From Fuerstiella sp. (lineage in GTDB: Bacteria; Planctomycetota; Planctomycetia; Planctomycetales; Planctomycetaceae), in assembly GCA_029245955.1 (NCBI GenBank), contig JAQWOH010000061.1, positions 1 to 36,398 of the forward strand: a DNA stretch of 36,398 nucleotides, read 5' to 3'. The notes under the pieces are model-generated. The model was not told the origin of the DNA. It worked only from the letters and a program-made list of their open reading frames with translations, and did not search any database. The translations under genes and the position numbers were made by a program. Shown here in pieces: positions 27,960 through 36,125 of this stretch (the first letter of the stretch is position 1; every line of letters begins with the position of its first letter).

Positions 27960-29237
27960 ATGGAAATCGTCAAGAACTCCTCCGGCGACCTGCTGGAAAT
28001 GCAACTCAGCGGTTCCTTTGACAACGAATCCTCCGTGCACTTTCGAGAGTCGATCGAAGAGAGCGCTCGTGCGGGATGGCACCGAATTCTCGTCGATCTC
28101 GGCAATGTTGATTACATCAGCTCTGCCGGATTAGGTGCCCTTGTCGCGGCCAGGAAAAACATCTTGACATTGAATGGCCAGTTTGGCGTCCACAACCCAA
28201 GCGCATTCGTTGCCAAGGTGTTGATGCTGACCAAACTGCACGACATGCTAATTGTCGCCCCGTCGGATTTTCACGAATTTGAGACGCAGGCCACTACTAC
28301 GCTCGATGTGAGTTCACAACGGTCTGCCCGAGTGGGTTCGGTGGAAATGGAAATCTTTTCAGTGCCGAGCACAGAACCCATGAAGTGCTCCATTTTCGGT
28401 GACGCCAAAGCACTTCAGAATTCCTCCACGTCGAAATCAACCAGTCACGGTGTATCGTTTGGTTATGATTCTTATGGCCTCGGACTCGGTGCACTCGCTT
28501 CACAGTCAGCATCGGGTGAAAACCAATACGGAGAACTCGTTGCCGTTTCCGGTACGGTTTCTCAGTCCGCTCCAACTTCCAGCCAGTTACCCGATTATTC
28601 GATTGTCCGAGGTGAATTTACACCGACAGCGCACTTTCTCTACGGGGCAAAAATGGAAGGCCATTTCTCGTCCCTGATCCGGTTCAATCATTCGGATCCT
28701 GAAGCACGCATTACCGTTTCAGAACTTGTGCAGTGCTGCATGCAAGAGCAAGGAATCCGGACGGCAGCGTGTGTGATTCTGGCTGATTGTGCGGGACTTC
28801 TCGGAGCCCAGATGAAGCATTGGAACATAGCAGATTCGGGAGAGTCTGCTTTTTCCGTACCGCGGATTCGTGATTGGCTTTCGTATTGCCCAGAACATTT
28901 TCATCAACATAAACTGGCGTTGATCGTCGGTGTCGCAACATTGGACCACGCTACCATGCCGTCGGCGTTACAGTCTTTTCTGCGGCCTCTTTCAGGCAAC
29001 AGTCAACAGACGGGACATTTTCACGCCGCCGTATTTCCTTATCGCGCCCTCAAGAAGCGCACTATCGACTTGCAATCGTTTGTGCATGATCTTTTTGAAG
29101 AGTCTGAAATTCAAGAAGTCCTGCATTTGCTTCGTGATGTCCGACCAACAACGGGTGAAACGGAGTCCGAGTTGCAGAGCGGTGCTTGTTGGATCGAACC
29201 GATTGATCCTTCAAGGATTACGGAGGTGTCAGCATGA
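27960..29237 (+). CDS. STAS-domain protein with long unassigned C-terminal region
   Basis: 425 residues from ATG 27960; no clear Shine-Dalgarno. Residues 1-110 are a STAS (anti-sigma-factor antagonist) domain: LLEMQLSGSFDNESS, RILVDLGNVDYISSAGLGAL with S54/S55 in the position of the SpoIIAA phosphoserine, and VLMLTKLHDMLIVA. A Ser/Gly-rich linker follows (about 140-200), then a C-terminal region (about 215-425) containing HFSSLIRFNHSDPEARITVS, RTAACVILADCAGLLGAQMK and HKLALIVGVATLDH, which I cannot place. No membrane segment. The stop overlaps the permease start by 4 bases (ATGA at 29234-29237), so it is the first gene of the ABC operon. A phospho-switchable regulator of transport, or a partner-switch protein sensing transport, is plausible inference. 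Confidence 0.8.
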   Translation: MEIVKNSSGDLLEMQLSGSFDNESSVHFRESIEESARAGWHRILVDLGNVDYISSAGLGALVAARKNILTLNGQFGVHNPSAFVAKVLMLTKLHDMLIVAPSDFHEFETQATTTLDVSSQRSARVGSVEMEIFSVPSTEPMKCSIFGDAKALQNSSTSKSTSHGVSFGYDSYGLGLGALASQSASGENQYGELVAVSGTVSQSAPTSSQLPDYSIVRGEFTPTAHFLYGAKMEGHFSSLIRFNHSDPEARITVSELVQCCMQEQGIRTAACVILADCAGLLGAQMKHWNIADSGESAFSVPRIRDWLSYCPEHFHQHKLALIVGVATLDHATMPSALQSFLRPLSGNSQQTGHFHAAVFPYRALKKRTIDLQSFVHDLFEESEIQEVLHLLRDVRPTTGETESELQSGACWIEPIDPSRITEVSA

Positions 29238-30172
29238 CGCTAGCGATTGGTTCGCTCACCATTGGCCTGATTCTATCGCTGCTTGCGTTTGGAATCCTGA
29301 TGTCGTTTCGGGTGGTTGCCTTCGAAGATCTCACCGTTGATGGATCCCTCGCGCTCGGCGGAGCCACGACGGCGACTCTGATTGTGACGGGCTGGCATCC
29401 GATAGCGGCAACTTTGTCTGGAGCCCTCGCCGGAGGCCTTGCCGGTTCCGTGACGGCCATTCTGAACACCAAATTCGATATCAATCGGTTGCTCTCGGGG
29501 ATCCTGGTCATGACTGCCCTGTATTCCATCAATCTTCGGATTCTGGGCAAGAGCAACATTCCATTGCGATCCGACTTGACCATCATGAAATACTCAAATT
29601 GGTTGGCCACCCAACTTTCCGGCCAGGATAGCTTTATGTCGCTCGGCCTTTGGCAGGCGCCGGCAACGGACGTCACCGCAATGATCATGATGCTGGTGAT
29701 TGCGCTCACTGCAGGTGGAATTCTGGCGATCTTTTTCCGTACTAACTGCGGGCTGGCGATGCAGGCAGTCGGAGACAACAACCGAATGACACGAGCTTTA
29801 GGAGTCGACGTCAAACGCATGACGATCCTTGCTCTGTTCGTAGGCAATGCCATGATTGCGACGGCGGGGTCTCTGCTGGCGCAGTATCAGGGCTTCGCCG
29901 ACATTCAAATGGGGATCGGTATGCTGGTCTGGGGGGTGGCAAGTGTGATTCTTGGCGAGTCCTTGGTCGGAACAAAAAAAATCGGATTCCTGATTGCAGG
30001 CGCCTTGATGGGATCGGTTCTGTTTCGACTCTTAGTAGCAATTGCACTGCGATGGGGACTTAATCCGAACGACCTCAAGCTGATCACAGCCTTGTTTGTG
30101 TTTGCGGCTCTGGTCCTGCCGAAGATTCTGTCTGGCGGATCCTCACTGGTCAGGGGGAGAAACCGTGCTTGA
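29234..30172 (+). CDS. ABC transporter permease, TrpY-like (COG4120) type
   Basis: 312 residues with about eight hydrophobic segments. It begins SLTIGLILSLLAFGILMSFR, then FEDLTVDGSLALGGATTATL, the conserved opening of the permease family paired with ABC_sub_bind proteins (TrpXYZ-like systems). Further family landmarks are FDINRLLSGILVMTALYSIN, CGLAMQAVGDNNRMTRALGV (the coupling helix that contacts the ATPase) and GIGMLVWGVASVILGESLVG. It is an inner-membrane protein. The start ATG at 29234 overlaps the STAS gene stop by 4 bases, and its own stop overlaps the ATPase start by 8 bases, so translation is coupled through the operon. Confidence 0.9.
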   Translation: MTLAIGSLTIGLILSLLAFGILMSFRVVAFEDLTVDGSLALGGATTATLIVTGWHPIAATLSGALAGGLAGSVTAILNTKFDINRLLSGILVMTALYSINLRILGKSNIPLRSDLTIMKYSNWLATQLSGQDSFMSLGLWQAPATDVTAMIMMLVIALTAGGILAIFFRTNCGLAMQAVGDNNRMTRALGVDVKRMTILALFVGNAMIATAGSLLAQYQGFADIQMGIGMLVWGVASVILGESLVGTKKIGFLIAGALMGSVLFRLLVAIALRWGLNPNDLKLITALFVFAALVLPKILSGGSSLVRGRNRA

Positions 30173-30977
30173 GTTAAAGGGCATCTTCAAGACTTTTTTC
30201 CCAAACACCCCGAACGAAGTGCGAGCTTTGCGGGGCGTCGATCTCCGCATTACACCGGGTTCCTGGGTCAACATTATTGGAACGAACGGGTCCGGGAAGT
30301 CCACCTTACTTAACGCAACCGCTGGTACGTTTCCTCTCGATCAAGGTGAGATCATTCTTGATGGAAATCGAATCACCCGCTGGCCGGAACACCGTCGAGC
30401 CAAACTGATCGGAAGGGTCTTTCAAGATCCTTTTAGCGGAACGGCGCCTTCCATGACGATCGCCGAAAACCTTGCTCTCGCTGCACGAAGGGGGCAGGCG
30501 CGAGGTCTCGGATTCGCTTTGCGCACAGGATGGCGAAATGATCTGCGTGACCGCGTCGCCGCGATGGGGCTGGGCCTCGAAGACAAAATCGAAAAACCAA
30601 TGGATACGCTCTCAGGAGGTCAGCGACAATCCATCACCTTATTAATGGCCGGGCTTGTCAGGCCGTCTTTGCTGCTGCTCGATGAACATACGGCAGCACT
30701 CGACCCGAAAAGTGCGGACAAGATCATTGAATTGACCGGAAAGTTCATTGCCGAGAACCAACTCACCACCATCATGGTGACTCATTCGATGCAACAAGCC
30801 GCCAACTTCGGCGATCGTATCATCATGATGCACCAAGGGTCGATTTGCCACGACATCTCCGGGCTGCAGAAATCACGCGTTCGTGCGTCGGACTTGATCG
30901 CAAAGTTTGACGAAGTCCGTCGTTCCGATCAATTAGACGAATCAGTTGCGGACATGCTACGGTCGAACTACGTTTGA
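30165..30977 (+). CDS. ABC transporter ATP-binding protein, TrpZ-like
   Basis: 270 residues from GTG 30165, chosen because AGGGGGA lies just upstream and translation begins directly with the first strand (LELKGIFKTFF). An in-frame start at 30096 lies deep inside the permease gene. All motifs are present: Walker A GTNGSGKST (39-47), a Q-loop in VFQDPFSGTAPSM, signature LSGGQRQ, Walker B LLLLDEHTAALD (H in place of the common P after the catalytic E) and H-loop MVTHS. It energises import by the permease at 29234 with the binding protein at 31041. It is complete and apparently active. Confidence 0.92.
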   Translation: MLELKGIFKTFFPNTPNEVRALRGVDLRITPGSWVNIIGTNGSGKSTLLNATAGTFPLDQGEIILDGNRITRWPEHRRAKLIGRVFQDPFSGTAPSMTIAENLALAARRGQARGLGFALRTGWRNDLRDRVAAMGLGLEDKIEKPMDTLSGGQRQSITLLMAGLVRPSLLLLDEHTAALDPKSADKIIELTGKFIAENQLTTIMVTHSMQQAANFGDRIIMMHQGSICHDISGLQKSRVRASDLIAKFDEVRRSDQLDESVADMLRSNYV

Positions 30978-31040
30978 GCTCTTTCAATTCGCGAAGAATA
31001 AACATGACCGCAATCCAACTTTCCAGTGGGAAAAAATGAC

Positions 31041-32150
31041 ATGTCCGGTTTGTTGACGGTCTTTCGCCGATTGGCAATCGGCATGGTACTGATTTGCGTC
31101 TCGATTGGGATTCTGCTCTGGTCCGATCCCAAACGCAGCGGCTCGTCTCGCCCGTCCAACGCTGCGCGCAAGATCGCGGTGGTTAGTTTTGCAACAGTTC
31201 CTGTACTCGAAGAAGGGGTAAACGGATTACTCGCCGGTTTAGCGCAGGCAGGGTTTCGTGACGGTGAGGGATATGAGATCAAGGTCTTCAACGCGGAGGG
31301 AGAATTAGCAACCGCCTCACTGATTGCCAGGGAGATAGTCGGTGATGACTACGAACTGGTCACCACCATCTCTACGCCCACGTTGCAGGCCGTTGCAGTC
31401 GCTAACACCCATACCAAATTGCCTCACGTGTTTACTCTGACGACGGATCCTTGGGGTGCCGGGATTGGTGTCAGTCGCGACGACCCGCTTGATCATCCTT
31501 CCTATATGACCGGCTATGGTTCGCTTCAGCCGGTCGAATCACTTTTCAACATGGCATTGATGGTCAATCCACACCTGAAAACCGTTGGGGTAGTTTGGAA
31601 TCCCGCCGAATCGAATTCGGAATCCTCCACCCTTGCGGCCCGCGCCGCCTGCAAGAAACTAAAGATTGAGTTGATTGAAGCAACCGTCGATACGTCGTCC
31701 GGTGTGGTCGATGCGGTCAACTCACTAATCAGTCGAGAGGTCGAGGCAATCTGGTCAGGAGGCGATTCAACAGTTTCATCTGCCCGAGAAGCGATGGTGG
31801 CGGCGGCAACCAAGGCGAGCATCCCCATCTTTACCAACATGCCGCAGGATGTTGAGCAAGGTGCACTCTTTTGCGTAGGTGCTGACTACTACGAAGTTGC
31901 CTATGCAGGCGGGCTTCTGGCGGCCCGCGTTCTGAATGGAGAATCCACGGCAGACATTCCGATCGAGAATATGGTCCCCGAACAAATGGCCATTAATCTG
32001 AAAATGCTTCCCAACTTTTTCCCTGTATGGAAGTTCAAGCGGGAATGGGAACAAACCGCGAATGTCGTTATTCAACCAGATGGAACGGTGCGAAGAAACG
32101 AAACCACTAAAACAGAATTATCGACAGCCGCCACCTCTCATCAGCCGTAG
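31041..32150 (+). CDS. ABC transporter substrate-binding protein, ABC_sub_bind (TrpX-like) family
   Basis: 369 residues from ATG 31041; an in-frame GTG at 31026 adds five residues. The N-terminus is a signal anchor (IGMVLICVSIGILLW), so the protein is exported and probably membrane-tethered. The mature part follows the PF04392 pattern: AARKIAVVSFATVPVLEEGVNG, GYEIKVFNAEGE, VTTISTPTLQAVAV, HVFTLTTDPWGAGIG, VGVVWNPAESNSESSTL, AIWSGGDSTVSSAREAM and GADYYEVAYAGGLLAARVL. Known relatives bind tryptophan or tyrosine in Gram-positives; the ligand here is unknown. It is separated by 63 bases from the ATPase, consistent with membership of the STAS-permease-ATPase operon. Confidence 0.9.
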   Translation: MSGLLTVFRRLAIGMVLICVSIGILLWSDPKRSGSSRPSNAARKIAVVSFATVPVLEEGVNGLLAGLAQAGFRDGEGYEIKVFNAEGELATASLIAREIVGDDYELVTTISTPTLQAVAVANTHTKLPHVFTLTTDPWGAGIGVSRDDPLDHPSYMTGYGSLQPVESLFNMALMVNPHLKTVGVVWNPAESNSESSTLAARAACKKLKIELIEATVDTSSGVVDAVNSLISREVEAIWSGGDSTVSSAREAMVAAATKASIPIFTNMPQDVEQGALFCVGADYYEVAYAGGLLAARVLNGESTADIPIENMVPEQMAINLKMLPNFFPVWKFKREWEQTANVVIQPDGTVRRNETTKTELSTAATSHQP

Positions 32151-33119
32151 GATCAAAACACGAAACCGACGACAAAGCTTTTTGACAAGCCGGAGTTAGC
32201 AGTTGAGTCTGGTCGCGAATTCAGTCGATCTGTGATCGGAAAGAGCGACTGCAAACTGTGGAAATGGCATCTGTCCACGTCGGGCGATTACCGCCATCGC
32301 AAGGATTTTAACATTGGCTCCGGTGCGGGCAATCTCAGGCCGCTCGACCTATGAATCGGCTTCCCAAAACCAGCTGCAGCAAGCTCTCTGAGAATCATTT
32401 GATGACGACGGAAATCGGCGCACCCGGCGGGCTGTTAACTGCTTTTCCAGAGCTTGAAGGTAGTCCTTTCCGAAGCGGCGCAACACGTACTTCGAACAAC
32501 GGAGCCTGCGACACGAGATGATCACACTCTATATTCGGCCTCGGGACAGATGTCGGATGCGCTGAGGCCGTTTTCAGTGCCTTTCAAAGTGGTGCCGGCT
32601 GTCCGGTCGCGAGTTCCACTGTTCTGTAGAATTGATTGAACGAATCAGGCGGGTAGGCGGCTGAAGGAAGCGGAGGTTACGAAACATATGGGAATCAAGC
32701 ATGTCATAACTGCCGGAAGATCATCAGTTTTCGCAGCCAACAGGTGAAATCAAGTGGCTGAGATGCGAGAGTCCGGCATGCCGCAAGTCATGCGATCAGC
32801 GGCACTTCGAATTCGGCGGAATTCCTTTAACCTACGGGTTCGTTCTGGTTCTGTGGGACATGCCGTGGGCGGCGTAACAAGTCATTCGCTGGGTCAAGGC
32901 CGGCGGCTTATCTTATAGTCACAAGGAACTGATCGGGGTCTGTAGATCCTGGCAAGAATTTGCTTGTGGAATGCCGCGCGGGTTTCCTGTCACGGCAACA
33001 GACAAAAACGGCGTGCCAGATACATGCACCGGAACGCAGGCGGTGCTGAATCCATGAGATAAACGTTGCTGGTCTGCGTCCGGCAATGTCAGGCGGTCTG
33101 TTGACTGGAGCTACACATT
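32151..33119. other. Long intergenic region containing IS-end copy D
   Basis: Nearly 970 bases. Besides the repeat at about 32698-32840 I find no gene. A minus-strand frame near 32380-32180 has an internal stop and a protein-like piece (VERPEIARTGANVKILAMAV), which may be another decayed gene, but I cannot name a family. GGAG at about 33106-33109 is the probable ribosome site for the gene at 33120. Confidence 0.4.
32698..32840 (-). mobile_element. IS-end repeat, copy D (most diverged)
   Basis: Retains GAAATCAAGTGGCTGAGATG and GAGAGTCCGGC, the TTCGGCGG core (32813-32820) and CCTACGGG at the outer end, at the same spacing as copies A-C. Its hairpin is TGCCGC (32779-32784) / GCGGCA (32799-32804), perfectly paired although the bases differ from copies A and B. 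A second stem AGCCA/TGGCT (32735-32739 / 32755-32759) is private to this copy. No transposase coding sequence survives beside it. It lies about 280 bases upstream of the gene at 33120. Confidence 0.7.
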
Positions 33120-33974
33120 ATGAAAATGATCGAAACAAGAAGATGTGCTTTGGGCATTTTTGTGCTTCTTTGCATGCTGACACTTTTGCCCTGCTACGCC
33201 GGCGACGAGGCGGACAAACAACAGCAACTGGGGAAGTGGGTCATGACGTACTATCAGCACCCTGCTCCGGAGCAATTTGTCGAGAAGGTTAAAGAAATGG
33301 CAGCGGCCGGGTTGCTGCACAATTCAAAACCAAACGCAAGACCGGATGCAAATGTGATGTTTCTGGGAAAGATCATGGCAGCAAACGCCGACCAGATTTC
33401 AGACTGGATGGATGCTCTTACGTCACTGCCAGCCGCCGATACCACCGCTCTTAAACGAGCTGTGTGGTATTCCGGGACGGCAGAAGGCGGGGCCTGGCTC
33501 AGGGCAAATGGCGAGGCCGACCTGGCCAATGGTCCGGAACCGATGATGCTTTCCGCTCGCCCGGCCATGAAATGGCAGCCTCACCATCTGGATCAGTTGT
33601 GGGAATGGTTTTTTGCCACCGGAGAAGAGAAACCTGTAGCCAAAATCATCTCTCTGTTCAGTCTTGCCCATGAGCTTCCAGTTGACAATTCTCTGAAGCT
33701 ACTTTCACCTCCCAGGAAGTCAGACAACAAGACACAGTATCAAATTCAACTCTACAATTACCGTTTGCTAAGGCCGGCAATGTGGTCAACCACATCACTT
33801 GCCATGCAGCACGACCGCGTCCTGGAAATCCTGAAGCATGCCCGGGAAAAGCATGAACACGCCAGAATAAAAGCATGGCTTGGCCAAATCATCAAAATCG
33901 CAGAAACAGAGCGTGCCAAACAAAGTAAGAACCAGGCAAAGAGCGGCGGCGATAGTACTAATACTGATCGTTGA
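33120..33974 (+). CDS. Exported protein of unknown function
   Basis: 284 residues from ATG 33120, with GGAG about 10 bases upstream. A signal peptide (LGIFVLLCMLTLLPCYA|GDE) is clear. The mature protein is largely helical: an amphipathic stretch with QLGKWVMTYYQHPAPEQFVE, then LKRAVWYSGTAEGGAWLR, HHLDQLWEWFFATGEEKPVA, and a C-terminal HDRVLEILKHAREKHEHAR ending in a charged low-complexity tail. This alternation of WxxY/WxFFATGE-type helices resembles other small exported proteins of Gram-negatives that lack an assigned function. No catalytic motif is visible. It is monocistronic, with decayed sequence on both sides. Confidence 0.75.
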   Translation: MKMIETRRCALGIFVLLCMLTLLPCYAGDEADKQQQLGKWVMTYYQHPAPEQFVEKVKEMAAAGLLHNSKPNARPDANVMFLGKIMAANADQISDWMDALTSLPAADTTALKRAVWYSGTAEGGAWLRANGEADLANGPEPMMLSARPAMKWQPHHLDQLWEWFFATGEEKPVAKIISLFSLAHELPVDNSLKLLSPPRKSDNKTQYQIQLYNYRLLRPAMWSTTSLAMQHDRVLEILKHAREKHEHARIKAWLGQIIKIAETERAKQSKNQAKSGGDSTNTDR

Positions 33975-34441
33975 ACCGGAGCTGTTGGGTTTCCGGCATC
34001 ACAAGCGCTCTACTGTTGAAGATGCCTTCAGTCGTGCCGGCGAGCTGCTCATCCGCCGTGCTGACCATCACAACATTCAGGATTCATGGGCGCGAGGACT
34101 CGCCGTTTGAGCTGTGAGCCGGCATCCGTAGGTTGTGATGCCTCAATTGTGGATCGACAGCATTGTCAATTGAAACTTCCGGAGCTGGGATACGCGCGAC
34201 TTGTTACGAAGAAATTTGTGTGCGGGGACATCGATCGCGATTTCGGTCAACCATTGATCAGCAATAATCCGGGGGCATTGATCGCGCGGGCCTGCCGGCT
34301 CATGCCCCGGCGAGATGTTTCCTGTGGGGTCCCTCAGTTAATTGGAGATCCGACGGGAGCATCGAACTAAAGTTTCTTTTGTCGGTTCCACATCTTCGGC
34401 ACTGGTTAAGTCTTTGCGATCCAGAACATCTGGAAACCGTC
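33975..34441. other. Intergenic, possible unrecognised gene remnants
   Basis: A + strand frame overlapping the end of the previous gene reads KRSTVEDAFSRAGELLIRRA and DHHNIQDSWARGLAV before a stop, and another at 34086-34370 ends DIDRDFGQPLISNNPGALIA. Both look like pieces of once-coding sequence, but neither could be assigned to a family. Confidence 0.35.
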
Positions 34442-34789
34442 ATGAGCTATGACGTTGAACTGACCAAAGGAATAACCGAACAATATCCGGGGCACAGGTA
34501 CGCAGTGGATCTTTGGGAGTTTACAGCGATTGCCGATGACGCGGCGGAGTGCCTCAGCAATTATGAAGGTGATGATCTGGTGCTCTTTAATGTGGAAAGC
34601 CTGTCCGGTGCAGCCGCGGAGAGCTTGAGCAAATACAAAGGGCAGTTGGAATGTCAAAACCGGTACGGTCACGTGGATCTCCAGACAAATCCGGTCGACG
34701 CTAAACAACGATGACGCGGTTGAAGAGGCTGAGGAACCCAAGGCGACGTTCAAAATGACGGTCAAAGGCATCGGCGAAGTTCAGCTGTG
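34442..34789 (+). pseudogene. Frameshifted fragment of an LRR-like repeat protein
   Basis: From ATG 34442 the frame reads ITEQYPGHRYAVDLWEFTAI, then repeat-like units ADDAAECLSNYEGDDLVLFN and LSGAAAESLSKYKGQLE. These resemble the SxxAAESLSKHKG-type ~22-residue repeats of planctomycete LRR-like proteins. The frame stops at 34714, but the neighbouring frame continues with NNDDAVEEAEEPKATFKMTV and ends KGIGEVQL at 34787-34789, which looks like a natural acidic C-terminus. A single frameshift near 34650-34690 would join them. It is therefore probably the 3' end of a longer repeat protein whose other repeats are lost. Function unknown. Confidence 0.55.
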
Positions 34790-35141
34790 ATCAGCACACC
34801 GAATCCCTCACTTTTCTCTGACAAAGCAGCGGCACGTGTTGGTGAGTCCTATGTCGAGAAAGAGCCCGCAATCGCCAGATTGTCAGGCAACTGTAAGATC
34901 TTCTTCGCAAGCCGCAGCGAAGTATGCCTGGCATCCGAATTCGGCGGAATCGATGCTGGTCCACGGATTGATAAAATCAGTTGCTAAGCCCGTTTGATCT
35001 TCAGTTCAATCACGACTTACCAAAACAATCCGAAACGCAGCGATACTCCGGAATACTTCTGACTCGACACCGCGACTGGCGAAATCACCAGAGGCCGGGG
35101 GCTGACAACCTTGAAGGAAGCACTTAAATCAAAAGGTATCG
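34790..35141. other. Intergenic with a possible short IS-end trace
   Basis: A 15-base stretch CGAATTCGGCGGAAT (about 34936-34950) is identical to the core of IS-end copy D. It is preceded by a TTCGC/GCGAA inverted repeat (about 34904-34921). It may be a fifth, badly decayed copy, again in the same orientation and upstream of a + strand gene. The rest shows nothing. AAGG before 35142 is the likely ribosome site of the next gene. Confidence 0.35.
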
Positions 35142-35873
35142 ATGAAACCACTCTCCGTACTCATCCTGATTCCCGTTCTCAGTGCTGCGGCCCGTGCTCA
35201 GGACTTTCAGTCACTCTTCAATGGGAAAGACCTCTCCGGCTGGGCCGGGAAAGACGGAGTTCTGGTCCGGCAAAGACGGCGCCATTTTCGGTGAAACGAC
35301 AAAGGAGAATCCGACCAAAGGCAACACGTTCCTGGTCTGGCAGGGCGGCGAGGTCGGCGACTTCGTGTTTCAGACGAAGGTCCGCTTTTCAGGCAACAAT
35401 TCCGGCGTTCAATACCACAGCGAACTGGTCGGCAAGCCTGAAGACGTTGTCGCCAAAGCTTATCAGGCGGATTTGCATCCCAAGCCTAAATTCATCGGGA
35501 TGCTCTACGCTGAAAAGTGGCGCGGGATCGTTTCCAGCGTGTCGTCGTCGGCGCGGACGGAAAACCCCGGGTAGTCGGCGAAGTTGGCGACAAGAATCAG
35601 AAGTTTGTCGATACCGAATGGAACGAGCTGACCATCATCGCGGTCGGCAACCGACAGATTCATCAGGTTAACGGCGTCACCACGATCGGTCTGACGGACG
35701 ATCACTCCGAGGTCCGGCGGAAAGGCATTCTCGCACTACCGCTCCACGCCGGAGCACCGATGACGGTCGAATTCAAAGACATCGCCCTGCGCCATCTCAA
35801 GGGCAAAGATGCAAAGACTGCGATCGACGCAGTTACTGAGAAGGTCGGAAACAAGGCTACTCCGGTAAACTGA
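35142..35873 (+). pseudogene. DUF1080 (3-keto-disaccharide hydrolase-type) gene broken by two frameshifts
   Basis: ATG 35142 (AAGG upstream) starts a signal peptide MKPLSVLILIPVLSAAARAQ, then DFQSLFNGKDLSGWAGKDG, and that frame ends early. The protein continues in the next frame from about 35255: FWSGKDGAIFGETTKENPTK, GNTFLVWQGGEVGDFVFQTK, SGVQYHSELVGKPEDVVAKA and YQADLHPKPKFIGMLYAEKW. At about 35525 it returns to the first frame: RFQRVVVGADGKPRVVGEVG, DTEWNELTIIAVGNRQIHQV, NGVTTIGLTDD, GILALPLHAGAPMTVEFKDI to the stop at 35873. All DUF1080 landmarks survive, so the two shifts are recent, or are sequencing errors. Relatives act on keto-sugars in the periplasm; several are only predicted enzymes. 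Confidence 0.85.
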
Positions 35874-35963
35874 ATTATAGTTGCCAGGGGATTCCGCGCG
35901 GAACTGTTTGATTCGATGGCCCGGAAAACCTGGTAAAGCAAAGCCAAACGAACCAAGCCGTAG

Positions 35964-36125
35964 AGATTAACCACAGAGGACAAACCCGATGACAAGCGAA
36001 ATCTTACCTTGAAGAAACCAGAACTGATGAAGCAACTAAGTACACTTCTGGATGAGTGGTATGTTCCAAATCGACGTCAGGCCGGCAAGTTTGTGTCCGC
36101 TGCTCCAAAACCCAAAAACCAATGA
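35964..36125 (+). pseudogene. C-terminal fragment, sulfatase-like tail
   Basis: A frame open from 35964 reads DDKRNLTLKKPELMKQLSTL then LDEWYVPNRRQAGKFVSAAP and stops at 36123-36125. The KPELxxxLxxLLxxW pattern followed by a short Pro/Lys tail is how many type I sulfatases end, but there is too little to be sure. Its stop overlaps the next start as ATGA (36122-36125), so any translation would be coupled to the oxidoreductase gene. A short genuine leader peptide from ATG 36027 is an alternative. Confidence 0.4.
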
